Assembly (NCBI RefSeq): GCF_002262935.1
Contig: NZ_NPIA01000001.1
Coordinates: 496,001 to 560,000, forward strand
Source: Lottiidibacillus patelloidae
Lineage (GTDB): Bacteria; Bacillota; Bacilli; Bacillales; SA5d-4
Direction: 5' to 3'
DNA length: 64,000 nt
The notes below the pieces were generated by a model, which worked only from the letters and a program-made list of their open reading frames with translations, was not told the origin of the DNA and did not search any database. The position numbers were made by a program, and so were the translations under genes. Below, in pieces: positions 38,730 through 49,321 of the stretch (position 1 is the first letter of the stretch; each line of letters begins with the position of its first letter).

Positions 38730-40076
38730 ATGAAAACAAAAAACGTTCGAGAACTTGCCCTTGATATATTATTGCAAATCGAAAAAAACCAAGCGTATAG
38801 TAACTTATTACTAAATCAAAAAGTAAATGAGGCTAACCTAAATAGAAAAGATATCGGTTTACTTACGGAAATCGTTTATGGAACGATCCAAAGAAAAAAC
38901 ACGCTTGATTTTTATTTAGAGCCGTTCATAAAAAAGCAGAAAAAAATTGAAACTTGGGTCATTGTTTTACTTCGACTATCATGTTATCAAATGGTATTCT
39001 TGGACAGAGTTCCTTCACATGCTGTTATCAATGAAGCTGTTGAAATTGCTAAAAAGCAAAGTCATAAAGGAATTTCTGGCATGGTAAATGGTGTCTTAAG
39101 GAATTTACAACGAAATGACCTTCGAAACCTTGATGAAGTTACAAATCAAGAAGAACGACTAGCTATTGAACTTAGTCATCCGACATGGCTAATTAAGCGT
39201 TGGTTAAACCAATTTGGTGAAGAAGTTACTCGTGAAATGTGCCAAGTTAATCTAAAGCCACCGCAAGTAACAGTTCGAGTAAATCAAATGAAGGCAAATG
39301 TTGATGAAATGTTAACGATTCTCTCAGAAGAAGGTCTTGAAGTGGAAAGAGGAGACTTATCTGAGGATGCGATTAAAGTAATCACAGGTAATGTACCGAA
39401 CACGAAAAGCTTTCAAGATGGCTTCATTACAATCCAGGATGAGAGCTCGATGCTAGTTTCACGGGCGTTAGGGCCAAGGCCAAGTGAAATAGTGTTAGAT
39501 AGTTGTGCTGCTCCTGGTGGTAAATCGACACATATTGCTGAAATGATGGAAGGTTCAGGAAACGTTGTAAGCATAGATTTACACGATCATAAAGTGAAAT
39601 TAATCGGCAAAGCAGCAGAGCGATTAAAGTTAGAGAATATTGAAACAAAAGCAATTGATAGTCGGAAGTTGCATGAAATTTATGAAAAAGAGACATTTGA
39701 TCGCATCTTAATTGATGCTCCTTGCTCAGGTTTTGGTGTAATTAGAAGAAAGCCTGATATAAAATGGGCGAAGAAAGAACAAGATATTAATAACTTAGCA
39801 AGTATACAGAGGAAGATTATTGATGCAGTAGCACCACTTCTAAAAAAAGGTGGGACACTTGTCTATAGTACGTGTACACTTGATAAGGAAGAAAATGAAA
39901 ATATTGTTGAAGCATTTTTAAACAATAGTAATGAGTTTACGCTAGACGATACATTAATGGAACGGATGCCTGAAAAGCTTTCGGATATCGTTAAAAACAA
40001 TAAAGGCATGATACAGTTACTTCCACATTATTTTCAAACGGATGGTTTTTTCATCGCTTGTTTAAAGAAGAAGTAA
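38730..40076 (+). CDS. rsmB: 16S rRNA m5C967 methyltransferase RsmB (Sun)
   Basis: Methylates C967 of 16S rRNA (E. coli numbering). An N-terminal NusB-like RNA-binding domain (1-140; REYALDILL-like ELALDILLQIEKNQAYSN) precedes the NOL1/NOP2/Sun methyltransferase domain. SAM motif I is DSCAAPGGKSTHIAEMM, motif IV DAPCSGFGVIRRKPD, and the nucleophile cysteine is in YSTCTLDKEENE. At 448 aa it equals the usual length. The ribosome site TAGGAG overlaps the fmt end. Site specificity is taken from the family. Confidence 0.95.
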   Translation: MKTKNVRELALDILLQIEKNQAYSNLLLNQKVNEANLNRKDIGLLTEIVYGTIQRKNTLDFYLEPFIKKQKKIETWVIVLLRLSCYQMVFLDRVPSHAVINEAVEIAKKQSHKGISGMVNGVLRNLQRNDLRNLDEVTNQEERLAIELSHPTWLIKRWLNQFGEEVTREMCQVNLKPPQVTVRVNQMKANVDEMLTILSEEGLEVERGDLSEDAIKVITGNVPNTKSFQDGFITIQDESSMLVSRALGPRPSEIVLDSCAAPGGKSTHIAEMMEGSGNVVSIDLHDHKVKLIGKAAERLKLENIETKAIDSRKLHEIYEKETFDRILIDAPCSGFGVIRRKPDIKWAKKEQDINNLASIQRKIIDAVAPLLKKGGTLVYSTCTLDKEENENIVEAFLNNSNEFTLDDTLMERMPEKLSDIVKNNKGMIQLLPHYFQTDGFFIACLKKK

Positions 40077-40097
40077 CAATTGTAGGAAGGTGGAATT

Positions 40098-41186
40098 ATG
40101 GAACAATTAAAAAAAGAACCGAAAACGAAAAAGGTGTTGGATAAACCGTCCATTTACTCTTTTACTTTATTAGAATTAGAAAAGTGGCTTAAAGAGCAAG
40201 GCGAGCCTAAATTCCGTTCAGGGCAAATTTTTGAATGGTTATATACAAAGCGAGTAACTACTTTTGAAGATATGACAAACTTGTCAAAAGAATTACGTGA
40301 AAAATTAGCGAACGAATTTCTTTTTACCACGTTGAAAGAAGTAGTAAAACAGACGTCACAAGATGGCACAATTAAGTTCTTATTTGAACTATATGATGGC
40401 AACTCAATTGAAACGGTTTTAATGCGACACGATTATGGAAATAGCATTTGTGTAACGTCACAATGTGGTTGTCGTCTTGGATGTACATTCTGTGCTTCAA
40501 CACTTGGTGGTTTAAAACGTAATTTGGAAGCTGGAGAAATAGTTGAGCAAGTAGTACATGTTCAACGTGCTTTAGATGAAACAGATGAGCGAGTAAGTTC
40601 AATTGTAGTAATGGGAATTGGTGAACCGTTCGACAACTATGATGAACTAATGAACTTCCTGCGTATCGTTAATCATGATAAAGGCTTAAATATAGGCGCT
40701 AGACATATTACAGTTTCTACAAGTGGAATAGTACCAAAAATTTATGAGTTTGCTGACGAAGGTATGCAAATCAATTTTGCAGTATCCCTTCACGCACCTA
40801 ATACAGAAATTAGAAGTCGCCTAATGCCAGTAAACAGAGCATTCCCATTACCGAAACTTATGGATTCAATTCGTTACTATATTAAGAAAACTGGACGTCG
40901 CGTCACATTTGAATATGGCTTATTTGGTGGGGTAAATGATCAAATTGAGCATGCGGTAGAGTTAGCAGAACTAATAAAAGATATAAAGTGTCATGTTAAC
41001 TTAATTCCAGTTAACTATGTACCTGAGAGAGATTATGTTCGAACACCGCGTGAACAAATCTTTGCATTTGAAAAAGAACTTAAAGCTAGAGGTATAAATG
41101 TAACGATACGCCGTGAGCAAGGGCATGATATTGATGCAGCTTGTGGCCAGCTACGTGCAAAGGAGCGAAAAGAGGAGACGAGGTGA
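40098..41186 (+). CDS. rlmN: Dual-specificity 23S rRNA A2503 / tRNA A37 C2-methyltransferase RlmN
   Basis: Radical SAM enzyme that methylates A2503 of 23S rRNA. The 4Fe-4S cysteines are Cys125, Cys129 and Cys132 (CRLGCTFC), and the methyl-carrying catalytic cysteine is Cys349 near the end ([10 protein letters not shown]). [14 protein letters not shown] and [13 protein letters not shown] are SAM-binding motifs. At 362 aa it is normal. The housekeeping form is inferred, since the gene is in its conserved place; the resistance variant Cfr is much more divergent. prpC follows 6 bases on. Confidence 0.96.
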   Translation: MEQLKKEPKTKKVLDKPSIYSFTLLELEKWLKEQGEPKFRSGQIFEWLYTKRVTTFEDMTNLSKELREKLANEFLFTTLKEVVKQTSQDGTIKFLFELYDGNSIETVLMRHDYGNSICVTSQCGCRLGCTFCASTLGGLKRNLEAGEIVEQVVHVQRALDETDERVSSIVVMGIGEPFDNYDELMNFLRIVNHDKGLNIGARHITVSTSGIVPKIYEFADEGMQINFAVSLHAPNTEIRSRLMPVNRAFPLPKLMDSIRYYIKKTGRRVTFEYGLFGGVNDQIEHAVELAELIKDIKCHVNLIPVNYVPERDYVRTPREQIFAFEKELKARGINVTIRREQGHDIDAACGQLRAKERKEETR

Positions 41187-41192
41187 CCGGAG

Positions 41193-41948
41193 ATGGAAAG
41201 TGTTTTTATCACTGACCGGGGAAAAGTAAGAGAACTTAATGAAGATTGTGGTGGCATTTTCACAAATAAAACGAATGAAAAACTAGTAGTTATCGCAGAC
41301 GGAATGGGTGGGCATCGTGCAGGCGATGTCGCAAGCAATATGACTGTCGATTTGTTCAAGCAATTGTGGGAACAGATAGAGAATATAGATTCCCCTGACC
41401 AAGCTGAAAACTGGTTTTCTGAAGTTGTTTTAGAAGTGAACAAACAAATATTAGCCCATTCCAAAAGTAATGAACATTGCGAAGGAATGGGAACAACAAT
41501 TGTAGCTACTATTTTAACAAAAGATTTTGCTACAATTTGCCATATTGGAGATAGCCGCTGTTATATTGTCAATGATTCATCGGTTCAGTTATTGACTCAG
41601 GACCATTCCTTAGTAAATGAGTTATTAAAAAGTGGACAAATAACGGAACTAGAAGCTGATAACCATCCAAAACGGAATGTTTTAATCCGTGCATTAGGTA
41701 CTGACGAAAATGTCGAAGCTTCAATTCAAACAATTGGTTGGGATGAAGGCGATACAATGTTACTTTGTTCTGATGGCCTTTCTGATAAATTGCAAACCAT
41801 GGAAATGGAAAGCATTCTCCTAAACGGACAAAACGTAAAGCTAAGAGCCGAAAGATTAGTAGAACTTGCTAATGAAAATGGTGGAGAAGATAATATTTCG
41901 GTTGCTTTAGTAGAACATAAACCAGTTTGTTCAGAAGGTGGGTGTTAG
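41193..41948 (+). CDS. prpC: PP2C-type Ser/Thr phosphatase PrpC
   Basis: Metal-dependent phosphatase that reverses phosphorylation by PrkC. Metal-binding motifs are visible: NEDCGG with Asp18, ADGMGGH with Asp36, GDSRCYI, LCSDGLSD near residue 190 and GGEDNISVALV at the end. At 251 aa it is the usual size. The ATG has GGTGACCGGAG upstream. prkC begins 2 bases after the stop, so the kinase and its phosphatase are co-expressed. Confidence 0.96.
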   Translation: MESVFITDRGKVRELNEDCGGIFTNKTNEKLVVIADGMGGHRAGDVASNMTVDLFKQLWEQIENIDSPDQAENWFSEVVLEVNKQILAHSKSNEHCEGMGTTIVATILTKDFATICHIGDSRCYIVNDSSVQLLTQDHSLVNELLKSGQITELEADNHPKRNVLIRALGTDENVEASIQTIGWDEGDTMLLCSDGLSDKLQTMEMESILLNGQNVKLRAERLVELANENGGEDNISVALVEHKPVCSEGGC

Positions 41949-41950
41949 CA

Positions 41951-43864
41951 TTGATTGGGAAACGGTTAAATGCTCGATATCAACTTGATCAAGTAATTGG
42001 TGACGGCGGAATGGCCACGGTTTATAAAGCGAAAGATGTCATTTTAGATCGTGACGTTGCAGTTAAAGTACTTCGACCAGAACACGGAAATGATCCTGAG
42101 TTTATACGCCGCTTTCATCGTGAAGCGCAGGCCGCTACTAGTTTAGCTCATCCTAATGTTGTTAGTGTTTATGATGCTGGAGAAGATAAAGAACTTCATT
42201 ACATTGTCATGGAACTTGTTGAAGGGCAAACGTTAAAAAAATATATTAATGAAAATAAACCACTATCACTAACAAAAGTAATTAATATTATGACCCAATT
42301 AACGGATGGTATTGCACATGCCCATGATAACAACATCATTCATCGTGATATTAAACCACAAAATATATTAATTGATAACGAAGGTACTATTAAAGTAACG
42401 GATTTCGGTATTGCCCTTGCGTCTAGCTCTTATACAATTACCCATACGATGTCAGTATTAGGCTCAGTTCACTATTTATCACCAGAGCAAGCTCGTGGTG
42501 GTCTAGTTAATGAAAAGTCTGATATTTACTCGCTGGGTATTGTTCTTTATGAGCTTGTAACTGGTCGTGTGCCATTTTCTGGTGATACTGCTGTTTCTGT
42601 TGCAATTAAGCATTTGCAAGGTGAAGTACCTTCGCCAAGAAAATGGAATCCAAATCTGCCACAAAGCTTTGAAAATGTCATATTAAAAGCAATGGCAAGG
42701 GATCCAAAGTACCGCTACAAGACAGTTAAAGATATGCAATTAGATATCGAAACAGCGTTGCTCGAGTCAAGAAGAGGAGAACGACGTTTTGTTATTCCTA
42801 CAATTGACGAAGAACATACAAGAGCAATACCAAATATTACAACAGAAGCTCAACTTAAGAGAATGAAGAAGGAACAACAACCGATGAAACCAAACAATAA
42901 AAAAGCATTTATTTTTTTCTCGATCTTATTTTTTCTTATATTAAGTACAGTTTTCGCAAGTATCGTATTTCCTAAAATACTTTCTGTTAATGATGTTGAC
43001 GTCCCAAATGTTGTTGGAATGAATGAGGCGCAGGCAAAAATTGTTTTAAACAAATATGATTTGCAACTAAAGACTCAGGAAGTTTACGATAATACTGTTC
43101 CTGTAGGGCAAATTATTGAACAAATCCCCAACGCCGATATAGCCGTAAAAGAAGGTAGTTCAATAAAGGTAAAAGTTAGTTTAGGTAAAAAGCCTATCAT
43201 CTTAGACCGCTTCGTTGGGCAAACAAAAGAAAGTATTGAAGAAACATTATCACAATTAGGAATTACAAATTATGAATTTGTCGAAGAGGTAAACGAAAAT
43301 TATCCTGAAAATATCGTCTTTGATCAAGAACCGGGATTTGGTGAAAGGTTTTCTTTAGAAACGGATGTGCTTACTCTCTATGTAAGTGTAAAGCAACCAA
43401 CGTTTCCTATTGATAACTTAATTGGCTTATCACAAGAAGATGTTTATCGTTATATGAACGATAAAAACCTATCAATTATTCACCAAGAGCAATATTCTGA
43501 TACAATTGAAAAGGGTTATGTCATTGCGCAAAATCCTGGATTTGGAACTGAAGTAGAGCGTGGAACGGAAATAGAAGTTGTATTTTCGAAAGGTCCGAAT
43601 CCTAATCAACCAATTACAGTGTATAAAGAAATAAAAATTAACATTCCGAATCAATCGAATAATGAAACATATGATATTCAGATTTCCTATAGCGATGCAA
43701 ACCATGAAAATAGTTTGTTTATAAGTGAAACAATATCAGAAACGACGACGTACACAGTTCCATTGACGATTAACCCTAATAGTACGGGATCTTACAAAGT
43801 TTATATAAATGGAAACATGAAAGATGAAAAAGTATTTCGTTATGAAGACGAAAAAAACAGATAA
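41951..43864 (+). CDS. prkC: Ser/Thr protein kinase PrkC with PASTA repeats
   Basis: Membrane kinase that senses muropeptides or lipid II and acts in spore germination and cell-wall control. The kinase domain has the ATP lysine Lys39 (VAVKV), catalytic HRDIKPQN (Asp133) and the DFGIA motif. A membrane helix lies near residues 317-338. Outside there are three PASTA domains (about 350-415, 416-483, 485-550) and a C-terminal Ig-like region. The start is TTG with AGGTGGGTG upstream, matching the homologues that begin (M)LIGKR. A longer reading frame upstream overlaps prpC without support. Length is 637 aa. Confidence 0.96.
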   Translation: MIGKRLNARYQLDQVIGDGGMATVYKAKDVILDRDVAVKVLRPEHGNDPEFIRRFHREAQAATSLAHPNVVSVYDAGEDKELHYIVMELVEGQTLKKYINENKPLSLTKVINIMTQLTDGIAHAHDNNIIHRDIKPQNILIDNEGTIKVTDFGIALASSSYTITHTMSVLGSVHYLSPEQARGGLVNEKSDIYSLGIVLYELVTGRVPFSGDTAVSVAIKHLQGEVPSPRKWNPNLPQSFENVILKAMARDPKYRYKTVKDMQLDIETALLESRRGERRFVIPTIDEEHTRAIPNITTEAQLKRMKKEQQPMKPNNKKAFIFFSILFFLILSTVFASIVFPKILSVNDVDVPNVVGMNEAQAKIVLNKYDLQLKTQEVYDNTVPVGQIIEQIPNADIAVKEGSSIKVKVSLGKKPIILDRFVGQTKESIEETLSQLGITNYEFVEEVNENYPENIVFDQEPGFGERFSLETDVLTLYVSVKQPTFPIDNLIGLSQEDVYRYMNDKNLSIIHQEQYSDTIEKGYVIAQNPGFGTEVERGTEIEVVFSKGPNPNQPITVYKEIKINIPNQSNNETYDIQISYSDANHENSLFISETISETTTYTVPLTINPNSTGSYKVYINGNMKDEKVFRYEDEKNR

Positions 43865-43879
43865 GATTGGAGGGCTAAA

Positions 43880-44758
43880 ATGCCAGAGGGAAAGATTATA
43901 AAAGCGTTAAGTGGGTTTTACTATGTATTAAGTAATTCGGAAGTATACCAATGTCGAGGGAGAGGCGTATTTCGTAAGCGAAATATTTCTCCGCTTGTAG
44001 GTGATTATGTAACCTTTGAACCTGAAACGATGACAGAAGGAACAGTTGTTGAGATTGCTGAGCGTAAAAATGAATTAATTAGACCGCCTATAGCTAATGT
44101 TGATCAAGCAATTCTCGTATTTTCAGCGACTCAACCACAATTTAGCGATGTCCTTCTTGACCGTTTTTTAGTATTAGTAGAAGCTAAACATTTAAAGCCG
44201 ATTATTTGCATTTCAAAAGTAGATTTATTGTCAGACGAAGAATTGAAAAATATTGTTCAATACAAAAATCTGTATGAAAGCATTGGTTATGATGTTTTAC
44301 TTACTTCTACAGAAACGAAAGAAGGGATTGAACAACTGCGTCCATTTTTAGAAAAAGGTGTCAGTGTGTTCGCTGGTCAATCAGGTGTTGGTAAATCTTC
44401 GATGCTAAATGCATTAAATGAAGAGTTGAATTTGGAAACAAATGAAATTTCTAGCCACCTTGGTCGTGGAAAGCATACGACAAGGCATGTCGAGCTTATG
44501 CCAGTAGGGGATGGTTTTGTTGCTGATACTCCAGGCTTTAGTTCTTTAGACTTTGAGGAAATGGAACCCGAAGACTTAACGCTTTGCTTTCCTGAAATGC
44601 GCGAAGTAATGGATAATTGTAAGTTCAGAGGCTGCTTGCACCAATCTGAACCTAAATGTGCAGTGAAGGCTGCTGTTGAAGAAGGAACCATTTCGGCAGC
44701 GCGTTATAAACACTATGAGGCATTTTTAGCTGAAATAAAAGAGCAACGGAGGTATTAA
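43880..44758 (+). CDS. rsgA: Ribosome small subunit-dependent GTPase RsgA (CpgA, YloQ)
   Basis: Circularly permuted GTPase that helps late 30S maturation. An N-terminal OB fold (1-65) comes first. The permuted GTPase motifs follow: G4 CISKVD, then G1 GQSGVGKSS near residues 165-173, and G3 [10 protein letters not shown]. The C-terminal zinc motif [14 protein letters not shown] is complete. At 292 aa it is close to B. subtilis CpgA (298). The ATG has TTGGAGGG upstream. It sits between prkC and rpe, the conserved order, and CpgA is a known PrkC substrate. Confidence 0.96.
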   Translation: MPEGKIIKALSGFYYVLSNSEVYQCRGRGVFRKRNISPLVGDYVTFEPETMTEGTVVEIAERKNELIRPPIANVDQAILVFSATQPQFSDVLLDRFLVLVEAKHLKPIICISKVDLLSDEELKNIVQYKNLYESIGYDVLLTSTETKEGIEQLRPFLEKGVSVFAGQSGVGKSSMLNALNEELNLETNEISSHLGRGKHTTRHVELMPVGDGFVADTPGFSSLDFEEMEPEDLTLCFPEMREVMDNCKFRGCLHQSEPKCAVKAAVEEGTISAARYKHYEAFLAEIKEQRRY

Positions 44759-44759
44759 T

Positions 44760-45410
44760 ATGGTCAAAATAGCACCTTCTATTCTTTCTGCTGATTTTGC
44801 AAAACTTGGCGCAGAAATTAAGGACGTGGAAAATGGCGGCGCAGATTATATACACGTTGATGTAATGGATGGTCATTTCGTCCCTAATATTACGATAGGA
44901 CCATTAATTGTTGATGCGATTCGGCCGCATACTACCTTACCATTAGATGTGCATTTAATGATTGAAAATCCAGATCAATATATTGAGCAGTTTGCCAAAG
45001 CAGGTGCAGATATAATTTCAGTTCATGTTGAAGCTTGTAAACACTTGCACCGGACAGTTCATTTTATTAAAAGTCTCGGTGTCAAAGCTGGAGTTGTGAT
45101 AAATCCTGCAACACCTGTAGCAATGATAGAAGATATTATTACCGATGTTGACCTTGTTTTACTTATGACAGTAAACCCTGGTTTTGGAGGGCAGAGCTTT
45201 ATAAAAAGTGTCGTACCAAAAATTCGTCAAGTTGCAGATTTAACAAAGAAGCATAACCTTTCAATTGATATTGAAATTGATGGTGGTGTAAATCCAGAAA
45301 CGGCTAAAATTTGCGTAGAGGCGGGAGCGAATGTTTTAGTGGCGGGGTCTGCTGTATTTAACTATGAAGACAGAAAAGCGGCTATTCAAGCAATTAAAAA
45401 CAATATTTAA
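44760..45410 (+). CDS. rpe: Ribulose-phosphate 3-epimerase
   Basis: Interconverts ribulose 5-phosphate and xylulose 5-phosphate in the pentose phosphate pathway. TIM-barrel motifs: [13 protein letters not shown], the metal site [36 protein letters not shown] and [11 protein letters not shown]. At 216 aa it is full length. The ribosome site CGGAGG lies in the end of rsgA, one base from its stop. A terminator follows; in B. subtilis thiN would come next. Confidence 0.97.
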   Translation: MVKIAPSILSADFAKLGAEIKDVENGGADYIHVDVMDGHFVPNITIGPLIVDAIRPHTTLPLDVHLMIENPDQYIEQFAKAGADIISVHVEACKHLHRTVHFIKSLGVKAGVVINPATPVAMIEDIITDVDLVLLMTVNPGFGGQSFIKSVVPKIRQVADLTKKHNLSIDIEIDGGVNPETAKICVEAGANVLVAGSAVFNYEDRKAAIQAIKNNI

Positions 45411-45431
45411 CGATATACATAGTCCTTAAAA

Positions 45432-45462
45432 TCTCCTTGCTTACGTAAGGGGTTTTTCTTTT
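45432..45462 (+). terminator. Terminator after rpe
   Basis: The stem CTCCTTGC / GTAAGGGG (with one G-T pair) around TTAC is followed by a T-rich tract. Confidence 0.75.
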
Positions 45463-45578
45463 TTCTGTGGAATAAAACAATTTGGAAAATAATACAAAAT
45501 AACTATATTCATCATTTAATAAAAATGAGATGATTATAATTAAAAGGAAGAATTTCAAGTGATTTGAGGGGATAATCA

Positions 45579-45953
45579 ATGTTCGAAGATAGCTCAACAG
45601 ATTTTATGTTTACTTTTGGTCCAATCTTTATTGCAACAATCTTTTTTATAGTTATTTCGGTTTTTATCATAATTATTATTACAGGAATCATGCAATGGAC
45701 AAAGAACAATAAAGCACCGAAGCTAAACGTTAATGCAAAAATAATTACAAAACGAACTGCTGTTAAAGGTGGAGGAGAAAGTCGCGCTTACACAAAGTAT
45801 TATGTCACGTTTGAAATGGAAAGTGGCGACAGGATGGAATTGCAAGTGAAGGGGAATGATTTCGGCGTACTCGCTGAAGGGGATGAAGGAGAGTTATATT
45901 TTCAAGGTACGCGATATTTAGGTTTTGATCGAACAAGGATTAAAGAACTTTAA
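45579..45953 (+). CDS. DUF2500 family membrane protein
   Basis: A 124-aa protein with one long N-terminal membrane helix (about residues 11-37) and a small soluble domain with the pattern NVNAKIITKRTAVKGGG...TKYYVTFEMESGDRMELQV and LAEGDEGELYFQGTRYLGF. This is typical of DUF2500, whose function is not known. The ATG follows GAGGGGA. It is monocistronic between two terminators and is not found at this place in B. subtilis, so it belongs with the rpe-thiN insertion. Confidence 0.8.
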   Translation: MFEDSSTDFMFTFGPIFIATIFFIVISVFIIIIITGIMQWTKNNKAPKLNVNAKIITKRTAVKGGGESRAYTKYYVTFEMESGDRMELQVKGNDFGVLAEGDEGELYFQGTRYLGFDRTRIKEL

Positions 45954-46012
45954 TAGCAAGTAAATGGAGCTTTTCTTATTATTAAAAATAGGTATAGAAA
46001 GAAAGTAATGAT

Positions 46013-46037
46013 GATCGTCTTTGACGATCTTTTTTTT
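46013..46037 (+). terminator. Terminator after the DUF2500 gene
   Basis: A perfect 7-bp stem GATCGTC / GACGATC around TTT is followed by eight T. Confidence 0.9.
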
Positions 46038-46061
46038 ATGTCTAAAATTAAATCTTTTCTA

Positions 46062-46104
46062 TTGACAAAAAATTGTGCAGAAGATAAAGTTGCACTAAGG
46101 AAAC
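46062..46104 (+). promoter_or_regulatory. SigA promoter with an overlapping MntR-like operator
   Basis: TTGACA (46062-46067), a 17-bp spacer and TAAAGT (46085-46090) form the promoter. GTTGCACTAAGGAAAC (46089-46104) matches the MntR operator TTTGCCTTAAGGAAAC at 13 of 16 positions and covers the end of the -10 and the start site. The ~150-base leader that follows up to the lipoprotein gene shows no clear riboswitch. Mn-dependent repression is inferred. Confidence 0.72.
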
Positions 46105-46257
46105 TTTTTAAGTCTAATGCATAAAATATAGTTGAGTAAAATAATTTAAGTTACAGGAAACATGCACATGCTTTTTAAGGATTGCATAATATTGACTGTT
46201 GCCGAAAGTTTTGATTCAAACCAAAAATAAATTACTTATGAAAAAGGGGAAATCGAG

Positions 46258-47175
46258 ATGAAGAAAATTAAAATGCTTTTTTTCTTATTATTATCATTAG
46301 GGATCATAGCTGGTTGTAATACGACAGAGAATAATTCAGATAAAATTCAAGTTACTACGACAATAGGTATGATAGCAGACATCGTAAAAAATGTAGGTGG
46401 AGATCTTGTTGAAGTAAATGGATTAATGGGACCTGGTGTAGATCCCCACTTATACAAAGCTTCACAGGGAGATATCGCTAAATTAGAAAATGCAGACATT
46501 ATTTTTTATAACGGGCTAAATTTAGAAGGAAAAATGAATGATATATTCGTAAAAATGGCAAGAACGACACCAACGTATGCGGTGACGGAAAAAATAGACA
46601 AAAAGTACTTACTTGATGATCCTGAAAATCCTGACCACATAGACCCACACTTATGGTTTAACGTAGAGTTATGGATGAGTGCTGTTGAAGTTGTGCGTGA
46701 TGCAATGATTGAGCAAGACCCTGAAAATAAAGACGACTACACAAAAAATGCAGAAGCTTATTTAAAAGAGTTAGCAGATTTACATGAATATGTTAAGGCG
46801 CAAGTTGCAACTGTTCCTGAAGAAAGTCGCGTCTTAGTTACAGCGCATGATGCATTCGGTTACTTTGGCAACGCATACGGATTTGAAGTAATGGGCTTAC
46901 AAGGATTAAGTACAGACTCAGAGTTTGGTTTAAAAGATATTAAGCATTTAGTTGATGTATTGGAAAATCGTAATATAAAAGCGGTATTTATTGAAACTAG
47001 TATTTCAGATGAATCGATAAAAGCGCTCGTTGAAGGGGCGAAAAAACGAGATCATCAAGTATCAATTGGTGGGGAGCTATTCTCTGATGCAATGGGTGAA
47101 CCAGGTACAGAAGAAGGTACGTATATTGGAATGGTAAAACATAATATCGATACAATAGTTTCTGCACTAAAGTAA
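46258..47175 (+). CDS. mntA: Mn/Zn ABC transporter substrate-binding lipoprotein (MntA/TroA type)
   Basis: Cluster A-I metal-binding lipoprotein. Signal and lipobox end at Cys20 (IIAGC). The likely metal ligands are His64 (VDPHLYKAS), His131 (HIDPHLWFN), His197 ([11 protein letters not shown]) and Asp277 (GELFSDAMG). The His-His-His-Asp set is that of TroA-like proteins, whereas PsaA-type Mn binders have Glu at the third position. There is no His-rich loop as in ZnuA. The MntR-like operator upstream favours manganese, but zinc cannot be excluded. At 305 aa it is normal. ATG follows AAAAGGGGA. Confidence 0.88.
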   Translation: MKKIKMLFFLLLSLGIIAGCNTTENNSDKIQVTTTIGMIADIVKNVGGDLVEVNGLMGPGVDPHLYKASQGDIAKLENADIIFYNGLNLEGKMNDIFVKMARTTPTYAVTEKIDKKYLLDDPENPDHIDPHLWFNVELWMSAVEVVRDAMIEQDPENKDDYTKNAEAYLKELADLHEYVKAQVATVPEESRVLVTAHDAFGYFGNAYGFEVMGLQGLSTDSEFGLKDIKHLVDVLENRNIKAVFIETSISDESIKALVEGAKKRDHQVSIGGELFSDAMGEPGTEEGTYIGMVKHNIDTIVSALK

Positions 47176-47189
47176 AAGAAAGGTGTGGT

Positions 47190-47948
47190 TTGATGGAACC
47201 TGTTTCAGTCGAAAACTTAACAATTGCATACCACCAAAAGCCGGTTCTTCAGGAGGTTTCGTTTACTGCTCCAGAAGGGAAGTTAATAGGTATTATTGGA
47301 CCAAATGGAGCAGGGAAGTCAACGTTAATTAAAGGAATTCTTGGTTTAATTCCTAAAGCATCTGGTGAAGTGCAAATTTACGGAAAATCTTATAAAAAAC
47401 AACGAAAAACAATCGGATACGTACCACAACGTGGATCAGTAGATTGGGACTTTCCGACAAATGCGTTGGATGTCGTTTTAATGGGACGATACGGTCATAT
47501 CGGTTTATTGAAATGGCCAAGTAAAAAAGATAAACAACTTGCGCTCGATTGTTTAGATAAAGTAGGAATGCTTCAGTTCGCTGACAGACAAATTAGTCAG
47601 CTTTCTGGAGGGCAACAACAACGTGTGTTTCTTGCAAGAGCTTTAGCGCAAGATGCAAGCATTTATTTTATGGATGAACCGTTTGTCGGTGTTGATGCTG
47701 CGACGGAACGGGCAATTGTCACATTGCTAAACGAATTAAAAATGCAAGGAAAGACGGTACTTGTTGTGCATCATGATTTGCAAACAGTTAAAGATTATTT
47801 TGATACAGTTTTATTATTAAATAAGCGAAAGATTGCGATGGGACCGACCGAAGAAGTATTTACGATTGAAAACTTGCAAAAAACATATGGTGGTCGTTTA
47901 GCATTTTTAGAAAATAATAATGGTACAGCAGTACTTCAAAAAGGGTGA
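47190..47948 (+). CDS. mntB: Mn/Zn ABC transporter ATP-binding protein
   Basis: Cytoplasmic ATPase of the importer. Walker A is GPNGAGKST (near residues 37-45), the Q-loop is [23 protein letters not shown] with the family's WDFP element, the signature is [15 protein letters not shown], Walker B is [12 protein letters not shown] and the switch His is in VVHHDLQTV. At 252 aa it is full length. The start ATG GAA is preceded by AAAGGTGTGG. The next gene overlaps by 4 bases. Confidence 0.92.
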   Translation: MMEPVSVENLTIAYHQKPVLQEVSFTAPEGKLIGIIGPNGAGKSTLIKGILGLIPKASGEVQIYGKSYKKQRKTIGYVPQRGSVDWDFPTNALDVVLMGRYGHIGLLKWPSKKDKQLALDCLDKVGMLQFADRQISQLSGGQQQRVFLARALAQDASIYFMDEPFVGVDAATERAIVTLLNELKMQGKTVLVVHHDLQTVKDYFDTVLLLNKRKIAMGPTEEVFTIENLQKTYGGRLAFLENNNGTAVLQKG

Positions 47949-49321
47949 GTGCCATGAATGAATTTCTTAGCTTGTTAAATGATGCTAATACACAATGGGT
48001 AATTATGAGTACATTTTTACTTGGACTAAGCAGTGGGGTGCTAGGGAGCTTTGCATTATTACGAAAGCAAAGCTTAATTGGAGACGCAATGGCTCATGCA
48101 GCACTCCCTGGTATTTGTGTCATGTTTTTAATCATAGGTTCTAAATCTATTGGACTATTTATGGTCGGGGCAGTAATTGCTGGTTTACTAGCTTCCTTTT
48201 GCATTTACTATATTACGAATAATTCGCGAATTAAAGAAGAAACGGCAATTGGGTTAATCCTATCTGTGTTCTTTGGTTTTGGAATAGTTTTATTAACTTA
48301 TATTCAGCACAATGCCAATGCTAATCAAAGTGGGTTAGATGACTTCCTATTTGGGCAGGCAGCTTCTCTAGTTGGTGAAGATGTGAAAGTGATGGCTATT
48401 GTATCGACTATTTTACTAGTAATCACAGCACTGCTATTTAAAGAGTTTAAACTATTAAGTTTTGATCCTGAATTTGGCAAAGGGATCGGCCTTCCTGCAG
48501 GGTTTTTAAACTTTTTATTAATGGTCTTAATTGTTGGTGCAGTAGTAATTGGATTACAGGCGGTTGGGATTATTTTAATGGCAGCAATGTTAATTACACC
48601 TGCAATTGCAGCGAGATTTTGGGTAGAAAAGCTTAGCTCGATGGTGATTGTTGCAGGATTATTCGGAGGTATATCTGGTATTTTTGGAACGCTCATTAGT
48701 ACGCTAGCGTTTTCGATGCCAACAGGTCCACTAATTGTTCTAGCAGCAACCATTTTATTTATAATTTCGATGTTATTTGCTCCTAAGCGCGGATTACTAA
48801 TGAAGATGTATAACCATATTCGTTTAAAGAAAAAGTTACAACGCCATAAAATAGTGCTCTCGTTATATAGTGAATTAGAAACTTTATATAAAAGTCGCTT
48901 TAATAAACAGCTATTAGAAGGAATCCATTTAGAAAAAATATGTTCTAGAAGTGGCTTCTCTGAACGTTTAACATTAAAAACCTTATTAATGTTACAAAAA
49001 GAAAAGCTCGTAAGTAATATGGATGATAATTGGAGTTTGACTGATTTAGGGTTAAGTTATGCCTACGAAGGTACGTTAGATCAACGACTTTGGGAAATTT
49101 TCTTAATGTACGAAATGAAGTATGCTTCATCGAAAGGTGAATTTACTTCCATTCACTTTACAAAGCAGATGAATAAGCAGACCGTTGCTGAGTTAAAAGA
49201 ATTATTACACTCGCATGGATTACATCCTGAATTAACAAATGATGCATATATTACAGTGAAAAACACAGTCCTAAGCAAACAAAAGTCCTTAAAAGCTAAA
49301 GGAGCGATGTCACATGAGTAG
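47945..49321 (+). CDS. mntC: Mn/Zn ABC transporter permease with C-terminal DtxR-like domain
   Basis: The first ~285 residues are an ABC-3 family permease with about eight membrane segments ([26 protein letters not shown] is the family signature). The remaining ~170 residues are soluble. They look like a winged helix ([25 protein letters not shown], then WSLTDLG) followed by a segment like the DtxR/MntR dimerisation domain ([20 protein letters not shown]). B. subtilis MntC is also long, so this is a family feature, but its function is not known. The start GTG overlaps mntB; an ATG four codons in is possible. The 3' end overlaps the next gene by 8 bases. Confidence 0.88.
   Translation: MSAMNEFLSLLNDANTQWVIMSTFLLGLSSGVLGSFALLRKQSLIGDAMAHAALPGICVMFLIIGSKSIGLFMVGAVIAGLLASFCIYYITNNSRIKEETAIGLILSVFFGFGIVLLTYIQHNANANQSGLDDFLFGQAASLVGEDVKVMAIVSTILLVITALLFKEFKLLSFDPEFGKGIGLPAGFLNFLLMVLIVGAVVIGLQAVGIILMAAMLITPAIAARFWVEKLSSMVIVAGLFGGISGIFGTLISTLAFSMPTGPLIVLAATILFIISMLFAPKRGLLMKMYNHIRLKKKLQRHKIVLSLYSELETLYKSRFNKQLLEGIHLEKICSRSGFSERLTLKTLLMLQKEKLVSNMDDNWSLTDLGLSYAYEGTLDQRLWEIFLMYEMKYASSKGEFTSIHFTKQMNKQTVAELKELLHSHGLHPELTNDAYITVKNTVLSKQKSLKAKGAMSHE

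Noticed and set aside
41033-41464. 143-codon minus-strand frame over the rlmN-prpC junction
   Set aside because: It overlaps two confident genes, has no ribosome site and no domain.
41927-41950. ATG start for prkC inside prpC
   Set aside because: The extra residues do not match PrkC; the TTG at 41951 with AGGTGGGTG fits the conserved N-terminus.
48325-48753. 142-codon minus-strand frame over the mntC permease
   Set aside because: Antisense shadow of a hydrophobic gene; low-complexity Ile/Thr/Asn composition typical of such frames.
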